This document shows positions 33,442 to 43,729 of a DNA stretch of 64,000 bases, piece by piece (within the stretch, counting starts at the first letter, position 1; each line of letters begins with the position of its first letter). A program made the position numbers and the translations under genes. The stretch is from Adineta ricciae (Eukaryota; Rotifera; Eurotatoria; Adinetida; Adinetidae), in contig CAJNOJ010000154.1 of the NCBI GenBank assembly GCA_905250025.1, positions 186,001-250,000 of the forward strand, given 5' to 3'. The notes beneath the pieces were generated by a model that saw only the letters and a program-made list of their open reading frames with translations, ran no database searches and was not told the origin of the DNA.

Positions 33442-34464
33442 ATGTGTGCTCAACGAACAAAACTCAACACTAGCACTTCCAAATATGGTCTCATACTTCT
33501 AGGAAATACTGGTGTCGGTAAATCTTTTATTGGCAATGTTGTACTTGGTCGAGATGTTTTTGAACATGAATGTAGCTCGTCAAGTGTAACACATGAGACT
33601 GAATTCGAAGATTATACTATTGGTAACGGTTCATTTGCTGTATTCAATATTCCAGGTCTGATCGAAGCTGAACAGGCAGCGGTCGATCGGAACAAGATCG
33701 AAATTTACAAAGCGTTTCAACAACGGCCTAATTCGGTTGTTGCTTTTGTTTTCAGCGGCGGATCGGGTGGACGTATTCGTGACGAAGATATTGTGGCCTT
33801 TAAAGCTATCAATGATGTGTATCATTTTGATTCTGAATCATTACTTTTCATTATTAACGATCTGCCAAATGATCGTTCGTCGAAGTATGAAGGTGAAACG
33901 GCGATCAAACTGGAACGTCTGACAGAAATGCCCAACGTACGGATGTGCTTTCTGGATCGAATAAGTAAAAAAACGGTGAAAATCAATGAACCAGGGAATC
34001 CAAAGGCTCATGGAACAGATGCCGTTGGAAAAAAGTTTAAAGATATCAAGAACTTTTTTAAAAAACAGGATGGTCGGACGCCAGAGAAACTACCAGAATT
34101 AGCACCGGAACTCGATGAACGAGAAATGATGCGCAGAAAGCTAATGGATGCGATAATGAGCTGTACACCTCGTGTCCATGAGAAACGCGGTGATATTCAA
34201 TTAAACGTTGACAAAATGAAAAGTCTTATTGAAGAATCAAAGAGGATTCAACAACAATTCGAAGAACAACGTGACAAACTGCAGAAAGAGATCGAGCAGC
34301 GACAAAGAGATTTTGATGAATATAAACGACAACAAGAAGCAAAACCGCACGAAGTGCATCATTATCATGAGAAAATTATCGAACGAGGTGGCGATGGTGG
34401 TGGATTAGGAGGATTATTAGGAATCATCAGTCCTATTGCTAATTTTATTTCTCGAATTTTTTAA
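33442..34464 (+). CDS. AIG1/GIMAP-like GTPase, hydrophobic-tail type, copy B1
   Basis: 340 residues, the counterpart of the gene at 22471 with the same P-loop, the NIPG variant, the coiled coil and the GLLGIISPIANFISRIF tail. Differences cluster in the linker after the GTPase core (RISKKTVKINEPGNPKAHGTD against RISRQAVKIREPQHPKAYGMD), while the core and coiled coil are almost unchanged. That pattern points to purifying selection on both. The start at 33442 (MCAQRTKLN) is preferred over the in-frame ATG at 33343, because the 33 extra codons would be read through the TATA box and are not open in copy A1. Confidence 0.85.
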   Translation: MCAQRTKLNTSTSKYGLILLGNTGVGKSFIGNVVLGRDVFEHECSSSSVTHETEFEDYTIGNGSFAVFNIPGLIEAEQAAVDRNKIEIYKAFQQRPNSVVAFVFSGGSGGRIRDEDIVAFKAINDVYHFDSESLLFIINDLPNDRSSKYEGETAIKLERLTEMPNVRMCFLDRISKKTVKINEPGNPKAHGTDAVGKKFKDIKNFFKKQDGRTPEKLPELAPELDEREMMRRKLMDAIMSCTPRVHEKRGDIQLNVDKMKSLIEESKRIQQQFEEQRDKLQKEIEQRQRDFDEYKRQQEAKPHEVHHYHEKIIERGGDGGGLGGLLGIISPIANFISRIF

Positions 34465-35135
34465 ACAAATGTATTTCTATCAGAATTTTAAAATAAACTT
34501 TCAAAATCTTATTCATCATATCACATTTATATGAGCTCAGAATCGAACAAACAAGTCATGTCATGTTCAATCTCATTCGGAATACGTGCGATCAGATCAA
34601 AATATTTCATCAACAAGAAAAGCAATAGAACATACAATTGATCATTTGATCTTACATCTTTAAGTTAACCGGCAGTGTGCAGATTTCCGAAAATTCCATG
34701 TCGTATAGTTCATTATGAACGATAGATACGAGAGAAAGGTAGGGTCGAGAAGAAAAAGGAAATCAGAACATACCTCAAGTTAACACGTGAAAAGTTCATC
34801 AAGAAATAAATAAATACCGACACTCCATGCGTATATTGATACTCAGAGAAAAATCGCTTGTGAATGTCTCGACAGTGGTAAAGAGCACTTCGTGAAAAAA
34901 ATTCACTTTGATGTTTTCTTCAAACACTTGATTTATGTGTCATGACTCATAGTTATTCTGTTTTTACCTGATTTTTGCTTTCTTTCCCTTGCTGGATTAA
35001 CAATCGTTAATAGATGACTAATACTCTTCTCTGATTATGCGCACTCAATGCATGCGTCACGTTTGTGCAACAGCCTCCTATATAAACGTTTGCCTGTTCT
35101 TGGTGTCCATAATCTTAATCTTTCATCACCATACA
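34465..35135. promoter_or_regulatory. AIG1 spacer with promoter module, copy B2
   Basis: Contains the 3' end of copy B1, a deleted inverted-repeat element (34681-34764), and the fourth AIG1 promoter block (34956-35135; TATA box tatataa at 35079-35085). Confidence 0.6.
34681..34764. mobile_element. Internally deleted foldback element
   Basis: An 84-bp remnant of the 237-bp element at 23733-23969: both ends are recognisable (agatttccgaaaattcca on the left, aggaaatc on the right) but about 150 bp of the interior, including the G-rich part, is gone. Confidence 0.6.
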
Positions 35136-36128
35136 ATGTGTGCTCAACGAACAACCCCCAGCACTAGTACTTCAAAACATGGACTTATTCTTCTTGGAAA
35201 TTCAGGTGTCGGTAAATCTTTTATTGGCAACGTCGTACTTGGTCGAGATGTTTTTGAACATGAATGTAGCTCATCAAGTGTAACACATGAGACTGAATTC
35301 GAAGATTATACTGTTGGCAATTCATCATACGCTGTATTCAATATTCCAGGTCTGATCGAAGCTGACCAAGAGGCTGTTGATCGCAACAAGATCGAAATTT
35401 ACAAAGCGTTTCAACAACGGCCAAACTCTGTTATCGCTTTTGTCTTCACCGGTGGTTCTGGAGGACGTATTCGCGACGAAGATGTTATCGCCTTTAAAGC
35501 TATACATGCTGCTTACAACTTTCAACCAGATTCATTACTTCTAATTGTGAATGATTTACCCCTTAATCGTTCACCAAAATATGAAGGTGCAACAGCCATT
35601 AAACTACAAGGTCTCGTGAATATTCCAAATGTCAGAATCTGTTTCTTGGATCGAATCACTCAGACAGAATTACGCAGTGACGAATCTAAACGTGAAAAGA
35701 AACATGGATTGGATAAATTAGAACAGAAACTTGCAGGAGCAAAAGGTTTTTTAAAACAGTACAGTGCTTCGATCGAAAAACACGCACCGGGACTGGGAAA
35801 AATGTTGCAAACAATACCACAGCATACTGAACGAGAGAAAATGCGTCAAAAATTGATTGAAGCAATAATTCAATGCACACCTCATCCTCACGAAAAGCAG
35901 GCCGAGATTCAATTGACTGTCGATGAGCTGAAAAATCTTACGGAGGAATCGAAGCAAATGCAGCAAGCAATGGAACAAGAATTGCTTAAACGACAAGCGG
36001 ATATCGATGAACAGCAAAAGAAATTCGATCAATTAAAACAGGAATTAGACGCAAAACCACGCGAAATACATCATTATCACGAGAAAATCGTCGAACGCTC
36101 AGGTGGTGGTATCTGCACTATTTCTTAA
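35136..36128 (+). CDS. AIG1/GIMAP-like GTPase, CaaX-tail type, copy B2
   Basis: 330 residues, the counterpart of the gene at 24261. P-loop GNSGVGKS, NIPG, NDLP, Glu/Lys/Gln-rich coiled coil and the C-terminal GGGICTIS with its CaaX-like CTIS are all conserved. Interestingly, a run of about 40 nt around the AEIYKAFQQRP region (KIEIYKAFQQRPNS, with an aagatcgaaatttacaaagc codon choice) matches B1 better than A2, which suggests short gene-conversion tracts between neighbouring genes in this block. The start is set as in the other copies. The predicted role is a prenylated, membrane-associated GTP-binding protein. Confidence 0.85.
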   Translation: MCAQRTTPSTSTSKHGLILLGNSGVGKSFIGNVVLGRDVFEHECSSSSVTHETEFEDYTVGNSSYAVFNIPGLIEADQEAVDRNKIEIYKAFQQRPNSVIAFVFTGGSGGRIRDEDVIAFKAIHAAYNFQPDSLLLIVNDLPLNRSPKYEGATAIKLQGLVNIPNVRICFLDRITQTELRSDESKREKKHGLDKLEQKLAGAKGFLKQYSASIEKHAPGLGKMLQTIPQHTEREKMRQKLIEAIIQCTPHPHEKQAEIQLTVDELKNLTEESKQMQQAMEQELLKRQADIDEQQKKFDQLKQELDAKPREIHHYHEKIVERSGGGICTIS

Positions 36129-36439
36129 GCTCCCCGTGAACATTTCTTTCTCGACGCGAACGAATTTTTCATATTAAGTTAATTATATTTTATTACACAT
36201 AAAAACCTAAATTCTTGAATAGAAATAAGATTTCCAGCATGAAATGAACAGTATAAACAAAGCATAATTGCGTAAACTGGATGAATTTGCGCTCGAATAG
36301 TAAGGTGCTGAATGTTATTATATGAGATGACTATATAGGAGAGTAGACTTTCGGTCGCAACCAAACAGAAAGCAAGTTTCCAATAAATACACATGGAATT
36401 CAAACGCTGAATTTTCTATTGCACAAACCGTTTCATTTC

Positions 36440-36830
36440 TCGACGATGAGAAGACATGAATGTAAAAAGTCAAACAAGGACTCTGTTCGACGAGCCTGTG
36501 CACACGTTGTAAAGTATTAACCGATCGTCACCAGACACATACATGCAAGGGAGATCGATATTATTGTTTGAAAAAAAGACTGTCCAAAACTTACAATAAA
36601 ACAATGAAGTACGTTTGAAGTCAATATTGAAGCCCCACTGATCAAAGTACGAGATAAGGAACCAGTTGTTACTAGGTAGTTGGTCAATATTCGGCATATA
36701 GATACAACCGTTAAATAAAATGCACAAGAACTTTCTCGGAGTGTATGTAAACTACAAAGAACAGGTGTTACGAGGATGAGAATTCTCATGTAAACCAAGA
36801 CTTGCAGATTTGCGACAGTTAAGAATGTAA
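36440..36830 (-). pseudogene. Decayed rhodopsin-like GPCR, copy B
   Basis: On the minus strand the frames shift but read as a receptor of a different subfamily from those at 30045 and 50008. Visible parts are an approach to TM2 (NTCSLHTLRESSCAFYLTVV), TM2 (SICRILTNYLV), the first extracellular loop in another frame (WGFNIDFKRTSLFYCKFW, containing the TM3 Cys), and TM3 in the first frame (TIISISLACMCLVTIGQYF, where IGQY replaces the DRY box). At least two frame changes are needed, and TM4-7 are not found. Copy A has lost even more. The decay was probably under way before the block was duplicated. Confidence 0.55.
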
Positions 36831-37639
36831 CGGATACTCATGACATGAGTTGATGATGCACCGACGTGAAAACAACAATCTTCGAAAGCACAGTTCTCAT
36901 CATTATGTGTATATGAATAGATAGAAGTTATCAAAAATGCATAAAAGATGAGAACTCAGATGAAACTTCAATCAAGAGTGTATGCTTAATAATCATCCCT
37001 TTTCATACTATGTGATGAATGACTCTAACAACACGTTTGTATTCGTTGTCATCGTATGGTTCTAATTAAACTACGACTTTCTTCATCAGCGAAAATTTCA
37101 TCTATTTGTTAGAATTTCTTGTTTTGGTATAAAAGTTCGTTTAGGCTTTTCTCATCATGCGCTGATATTGTAAAGAAAAAAATCGACTGTCTGACATCCA
37201 TGTGGAGAGAAAGTTCAAATCGAAAATTCGTCGTCGAGGCATCGCGACAGATTGCATACGATATACGTCGATTCTTTCTCTTTCCTCTGTTCTTCTGATA
37301 TCGTCTATATTAACTGTCTTCACTTCGATCGCTTGCCCTGGATTATCCCTCGTTCGTTCGTCTGGCTCTTTGTTTTCTCCCTCCTATATATATGCGCATC
37401 GTCTAATGAAACACATTCATTTGGTTTATTTTTCATTTCGAGTTCGAACGATTTCTTTATTGCCCGATGATTATAAAATCACATCTTGACATCATCTATG
37501 AGCGATTTCTTTTATCCAATTGTTAATTATGAGGGCAATATATGATCACATTTCGTCTAGTAAAATAATTATTCTTATCAATTCAAATCAGAATAATCTT
37601 TTATAATACTTGTATGAATTAATAAATGAATTCGTAGTG

Positions 37640-38070
37640 GAAGAAAAAATAGCGAGCAAAATTTTGCATGCGGCATTTGTTTTCGATCGCAGAATATGTT
37701 GGTGCTGGATCGTATCTTTTTTTTATCCGTGGGATTATTACGTATGTAGTCCAGATTTATATTTGCTTTATTATCGAGTTTGTTGTGGTTTTGAGTCTGA
37801 TAACATCGTGGAAAACAAGCATTTCTCCCATTTCATCTCACGTCTTGAAGATATCTTAACTATCTGTATACTAATTCTATTTCAAAGATCACCGGTATAT
37901 CTACGAAGAAATCTTCTTCATAGTGGAAATTCTCGAGACTTTTCTCTGTGGTACGATTATCATCCTCCAATTAATTTTTCCGCTTCATTTCAAAAGCCAA
38001 TATGTCACAGTCATTGCTCGACGAGCGTTGGAATTTGAGAAACGTATGCTCGAAAGCAATTGGACATAAT
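37640..38070 (+). pseudogene. Possible remnant of a membrane protein, copy B
   Basis: A hydrophobic frame (YVGAGSYLFFIRGIITYVV at about 37690-37750) is followed, in another frame, by FKDHRYIYEEIFFIVEILET and YVTVIARRALEFEKRMLESN to a stop at about 38070. No splice arrangement that I found joins them. Not recognised. Confidence 0.25.
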
Positions 38071-38273
38071 ACGATTGTAGATGGAAAAAACTAGTTTTAT
38101 TGAACTAAGAATCGTTTCATTCTTTTTGTGATATTTGTGGTTTCTCATGTATGTACGATAAGGAAGGTAATGAAGCTAATAGCACGGTTTCTTGATTGCC
38201 ATCCATTTTTTTCGAAGGTGGCTTCATACTAAAATCGTATTGTATACTAGTCAGCATTTACGTTGGGTAGAAC

Positions 38274-40106
38274 TCACTCTTTCAGTATGATTAGACATAC
38301 GATGGCAAGGAGAATCATGCCAGCAGCTATGGAAAATAGGATTGATAATGAGAAATGCTAGAGAATTTCGATATGTTATAGATGAAAAAGTAAGAGAAAG
38401 GACACTTGCACAGAGTAAGATGAAGATTATGAGAATAAGTTGTGGTACTCGAATATAATTCATAATTGTTGACCGGACTATAAGACAAAATGTGGAGGAG
38501 AATTAAATGAAGAAAACAATCGAGAAATGCTAACCTTCGTTCGGGATATATTGACTTCTTAACAAACCAATCGATGGTCGATAAGCACCACTCCCGAATT
38601 CAACAAATAAGAAACCTATCAATATGACTATTTGAACCTAAAATATCATTCAAGTGATTGCTAGTGTTCGATAAACTGATATAATTAACATACATTGGAC
38701 CAAATGACAGCTGAACTGAAGCCAGCAATTAAAATAATAGCTATAATTCTACATTTGTGGTATATTCAAGTGAAAATTTGCTTGTTTGAGCATTGATGAA
38801 ACTTACATTATAAGTAGTTGAGGTCGAATTTTCTTCACAGTCGCCTCGAAAGCAAACGAACCCATCATATTGGAAAACTAACATACTTAAGAATTTCAGC
38901 TTTTTTGCTATAGAACACACTTACTTTGTAACAAGCAAATAAAACTCCGAATGGTAATGGATCAGAAATAGTCAGACTTTTTGCTTTCAGTAGTGCCGGT
39001 GTCCATTCAATGAAATAGATGTAAAGTGATGTTTCAAACAAAGCTGTACTTAATCCATGTAGGACAATACGCGAATCTAAGATAATGAAGCGTTTTTACT
39101 CCTCTCATTTCGATCCAAGAGTTCTGCAAGACTTCTTACCCAATTTTATTAATTGAATAGCAGAAATAAAGCTAACGTTCGCTGATACCGTTGGATTTCC
39201 GTAGTTTTCGGACCATTCAAACAACATGTAAACTATCATTATAGTAAAAATCAGAATGGATGTATCAAATGGTGCGCTGTGACAGAAAAATCAACAAATA
39301 TCGTTGTGCTTTTCGATGTGACCATTGTAATGTACATACATAAATCCAAAGAAGTCAACGATAATTTGTGCGAAGAAACCCATTCCGATGGAAATTATTG
39401 TTCCAGATATGTCTATAGCATAACGGACATGAAAACAAAGCATATATTGGTATAAAAGAATTCACTTACTAGAATTACGAAGTAATTGTGGGAGTGATTG
39501 CAAATTTAAATTACGCTTTTACGAACGATCGTCTTATACTGTAGGTAAAAAGGAGTGCGACTTACGTTTTTGTATTCTTGTATGACCCAAGCTTCGAATT
39601 CTGTATGAAAGAACGAATTGGCCACACCACGGATTATATTTCCTATTATCAGAACCCATATCACATTGAAACTCTTCCAACGAAATAATCGATTTACAAT
39701 CAAACGTGTTTTATCAGTCTTACATATGATACACCACTTAGAATGTATAAAATGCCACAGAAGATACAAGATAGACGACGACCACTAGAATCATTCCGTT
39801 GATCCAGTTTGTCGCTTTCGGTCTAAATGTAACTTACAATCGATCAGCAAGAGACGCTAGAAAAGTGCCAATGAATAAAGTCGACATATGAGCAATAATA
39901 TAGAAGAATTCAACTGTCGACCGAGGATATCCATAACTATCATAAATTGGATATCGATAGGAAAGTTGTAAGCTATTAGCAGCTAAATTTATTTTATTCA
40001 ATAAAAATTGTGTAAATATGTATGAATTACCTCCTGCAAGAAGATAACCAGTTAGATAGATATTTTGTAAATGCTTGAAACCGGCCTCTTCACCTTCGGC
40101 TTCCAT
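38274..40106 (-). CDS. MFSD5-like major facilitator, copy B
   Basis: Same exon plan as the gene at 27387-29219 (first exon 40031-40106, stop at 38274-38276), with the MFSD5 signatures GTFLASLADRL, HTEFEAWVIQEY, APFD and EWSENYGNP retained. The splice sites I checked are conserved, except that the donor of the last intron is GC (TGT-GCAAGT) where copy A has GT; GC-AG introns are usually spliced. The N terminus differs at several residues (MEAEGEEAG against MEIDGVETG). Expected to be a 12-span anion transporter of about 392 residues. Both copies look functional. Confidence 0.82.
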
Positions 40107-40978
40107 CAGCGATACGTTTTGTATTTATCCCATCAAATACAACATATTCCCAACAAGGTCGATACTATGAATGCTTTTTTTCTCTTTTGCACTTAGTTTC
40201 AAGCGTGTTTGGATGATTCATCAATAGAGAAACTAAAGGAGTATCGATGAAGCGTTTCATATCGATATCAGTACGAACACATTGATTTTTATATTCTTAA
40301 TATAAGCTTTAGTAACAGACGGAGATTTGACACTGATAAATTTGTTGCAATATAAAATTTCCTCTTTGAATTTAAATACTGATGAGTGTCAACGAGAGCT
40401 TAAGTACGAAAATCCCTTCGATCACTTATGTAGTTAAGGGTGTGTTTTTCTATCTCATTAAATTACTATACCGATGTATCTGCTTTGCATCACTCACATT
40501 TTTCTTTGAATTGAATATTAGACAGGCCATTAAACAAACACTTCTGCTACCTTCCTTTCACCCAAAAAAACATATTTCTCACGCACTCGTGTTGTGTTAC
40601 ATAAAGCAAACTTAAACATGTGGTCGTTGGAAATGATTGTATGATTTAGTTAATTGATAACAGAGTGTGCAAGCGAAGTCAGCAGTGATGTAAATTACTC
40701 TATAGCACCCGTAAACTCTCGACGAATAAGGTCACTGCGATCGAAGTCTGTCTACCTTTTCTGCAGATAGCAGAACTGTCGCGAGTAAAATATAACGATC
40801 AAAATATAGAGGAGAACAAGATTAACATGAATGTCTAAGTGATATAATTCAAACTTATTTTATAATAATGCTCAACTAATGTCAAGAAAGAACTATCGCG
40901 CACGTTCATTATCGAGGAAGAAAGTTTTATTATTATTATTTTTCTAGACGCTCATGATACTAACCAGATTCGTCAGCT
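40107..40978. other. Divergent intergenic region, copy B
   Basis: Homologous to 29220-30044. An ORF at 40382-40615 exists here and not in copy A, so it is not conserved. The conserved block just upstream of the receptor start is kept. Confidence 0.5.
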
Positions 40979-41872
40979 ATGAGTGTCTTTTATGATCAAG
41001 TTTTGAAAGCGAATATTTTTATTCAACCGCTTCTATTTATCTTAATCATTGTCACAAACATTCTCAAAATTCGCATTTTATCTTCACGTGCTCTTCGCAT
41101 TTCACAATGCTCGCATTATCTTACTAGCTATGCAGTTTTCTCGATCATCTACACTTGTCTATTGTGTCCAACTCAAGTAATACGTGCTTTGTATATCGGT
41201 TGGGAAGATACATCGATAGGATGTCATATTTACTTCTTCGCTTTGTTCACTCCACCGTACTTGAGTCGAGCCATGCTTATTTTAGCTTCGTTCGATCGAT
41301 ACTGCTCCAGTTCGAAAATACAGCGACTCAACTTGACCAGTACAAAACGAGCGACTCATAAAACAATCACTCTGACAACAATACTAATAATAGTATACAT
41401 GTCACCCATGTCTTTCATTTATTATTACGATACAACAACTGCCACGTGTCGACAGTATAGAAATTTTCTGGTGAATGTATTTGTATTCAGTCAAGCGATA
41501 GTCTACTATACTCTTGCACCGATATTAATGATTATCTTTGGAATTCTAACCATTATGAACATTCATCAATATTCGCTTATTCGAATAACTCTGAAGAGTT
41601 ATTCGACACATGGTCGACGCACGGAAAGACAGTTAGCACGTATGTTGCTTCTACAAATTTGTTCGCATTTGATTCTCACGACTCCATTCGGTGTATTATA
41701 TTTTATGAATGCATTCAATCCAGCTACGCGTACGCCAAATATCATTGCCATACGTTACATCTGTGTAATGTGGACACAGTGTGATTATTTTCTTTCGTTT
41801 TTTCTCTATATTTTGTCGGGGAGTGTTTATCGAGAACAACTCTGTCGATTATTGATGCGTTGTCGAGAATGA
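40979..41872 (+). CDS. Rotifer-type rhodopsin-like 7TM receptor, copy B
   Basis: 297 residues, nearly identical to the receptor at 30045 through TM7 (FDRYC at 105-109, CHIYFFALF, LARMLLLQICSHLILTTPFG, YFLSFFLYILSGS). The last 13 residues differ completely (CRLLMRCRE), and the 3' flank is unrelated to that of copy A. The duplication breakpoint therefore lies within the C-terminal tail, and the tail was acquired from other sequence. The tail of such receptors carries trafficking and arrestin determinants, so regulation could differ. The ligand is unknown. Confidence 0.85.
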   Translation: MSVFYDQVLKANIFIQPLLFILIIVTNILKIRILSSRALRISQCSHYLTSYAVFSIIYTCLLCPTQVIRALYIGWEDTSIGCHIYFFALFTPPYLSRAMLILASFDRYCSSSKIQRLNLTSTKRATHKTITLTTILIIVYMSPMSFIYYYDTTTATCRQYRNFLVNVFVFSQAIVYYTLAPILMIIFGILTIMNIHQYSLIRITLKSYSTHGRRTERQLARMLLLQICSHLILTTPFGVLYFMNAFNPATRTPNIIAIRYICVMWTQCDYFLSFFLYILSGSVYREQLCRLLMRCRE

Positions 41873-43729
41873 GATGACTCTTTCGATATTTATTTGAAGA
41901 ATATAATAAAAGCTAGCAGCTTATTCAGCATCTCCAACCTGAAAAGTTGTCTCGAGTTAGTTGATGGAAAACTTCCTCAAATTCATCTCAAGGAACTTTC
42001 ACCGGTAGAACAAAAATCGGAAGAGTTCCTATCAACGGTGCAAATGACATAAATTATGTCAAAAATCAATCTCATCATGTCGAGTATAACTAATGCCAAC
42101 GAACTTTCGTAAAGAGGAATTCACTTTAAAAATGTTCCATATAAACTTTCGCTCTTTTCTACTCGTTCTCAGATTGTACTTGACATACGCGGATTTTTAT
42201 AGAAGAAGCCTTGTTGCAACCAAATTAATCACATTTGGTACGAGAAATTCCTCAAATTCATTACCATTCAATAGTATTTTATCCATGATCGCATGAGAAT
42301 CCTCAATTCGTTGGCAGCCAAATCAACTCACAAAACTGGTAACCAGTAATGTTCATCGTTCTTAATTCTTCGAATATGTATTGTTCTTCGCCATGGCACA
42401 CCTCGGTATCGTCAATTGGTGCTTGATAAAAAATTGTCGAGATACATTTTTAACTTACTGTATAAAATAACGTGTTTTTATATGAACTGCATATGTTGGC
42501 ATCATATGACAGGCAGACTTATTTTCTCTTTCAAATAGAAACTTCTTAATGTGTTAGAATTACCTTGATTCATATTGTCCGATCATAAAACTAACGATAT
42601 TCTGTGGTCATTAGAATGATTTCAGCTGAAGTTGATTTACTTCGTATCTTTCATAATAAGAATAGATTCAGCTCGTCAGGAAGTTCATTCCAACTCGTCT
42701 TTCGTTTTCAATCTACGAATCGATGATACTCATCGACACAAGACTGTTTGTGCACTTGTTTTGGTTCATACTTCAAATTGAAAAAGAATTTTGATCTATT
42801 ATTAAGATCCGCATTTGTCTGAGATTGTCGAGAGGAGTTGAAGGAATAAGAAAGGATCGAATGAGTGGAACTCCACGAAAAAAAGAAAATCTCTATTGCT
42901 TTTTGACCAAGAAAACGAAAAGCTGAAACGAAGGGTCATCTATCTAGATTCATATAGATGGCGATCTTGACACCTATAGAACTATTTATTTCGTCATGGC
43001 ACGGTATTAACTCATAATGGCTCAAGTGCAAAAACAAAGGTTTACACGAATAGTCCGAAAGAGGATAGCGAACAGTAGTTCTCATTTCTGATTTGAATAA
43101 CTACTAGAAAATATAATCTTGTGCGACACAATGATTTATGACACTACTCCGATGGCCTATACAGTTCGTTTTTGACGGACGAAATTCTCCAGAAATGCTC
43201 GACTCTGTTTAATAGCAACTGCGGGATTCGGAGTAAGTTCGAAAAGTCCGTTGCTTGAGAGAGCAACACAAAAAAGTGAATAATGAAAATAAACATTTTA
43301 TATCCAGAGAAGAACGTTATATCTCGTGATCAACCGAACAGAATGAATATAACCGACTGAATTTTACAATACCAGAGGGTGCAAAATGGATATAAGCTCG
43401 AGCTTTTCTCGATTATTTTACATAATTGGTGACAAATGGAAGAACAAGAACAGTAACAGAGCCAAATTTATGATTTTAACATTTTAATCACGCATACTTA
43501 TCACAAACGGTGAAAGAGTCGAAGTCGCGTATTTGAAGATTTTTTGCCTCCATCATTAAAACGTATTTCTCATTTGAAACATATCCCTCTAATGTATTTT
43601 CTTTGTGGAGTTTCATTGATTGGTAACGAGCTTTTTCCTCTTAGACACGCTTCGAAGGACACGTTATTTTTTGTTTTTAGTAATAACTTCATTCTATAGT
43701 AGCAACATTCATTTTCGTATCCGCCAAAT
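41873..43729. other. Intergenic, 1.86 kb
   Basis: No gene supported. The last 300 bp are related to the region upstream of the receptor at 50008 (aagaacaagaa, attttaacat, tcacgc in the same order), consistent with whole-unit receptor duplication including the promoter. Confidence 0.5.

Larger units (their letters stand above)
36129..38273. other. Spacer with decayed coding remnants, copy B
   Basis: Homologous to 25254-27386. It includes the better preserved GPCR remnant (36440-36830, minus) and a plus-strand membrane-protein-like segment (37640-38070). The conserved TATA-like start (ggtataaaagttcgttta at about 37126) suggests that an ancestral gene was transcribed to the right from here. No intact gene. 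Confidence 0.5.
31995..41825. repeat. Segmental duplication, copy B
   Basis: Direct repeat of 21014-30890, about 9.83 kb, same gene order and intron positions. Offset is 10,981 bp at the left edge and 10,934 at the receptor start. The right edge falls inside the final 15 codons of the receptor gene: copy A ends with RNELRRLLKLNEP, copy B with REQLCRLLMRCRE and an unrelated flank. Confidence 0.9.

Noticed and set aside
22660..36032. Antisense ORFs of 60-95 codons within the AIG1 genes
   Set aside because: They mirror the sense codon pattern in all copies and show no independent conservation or domain.
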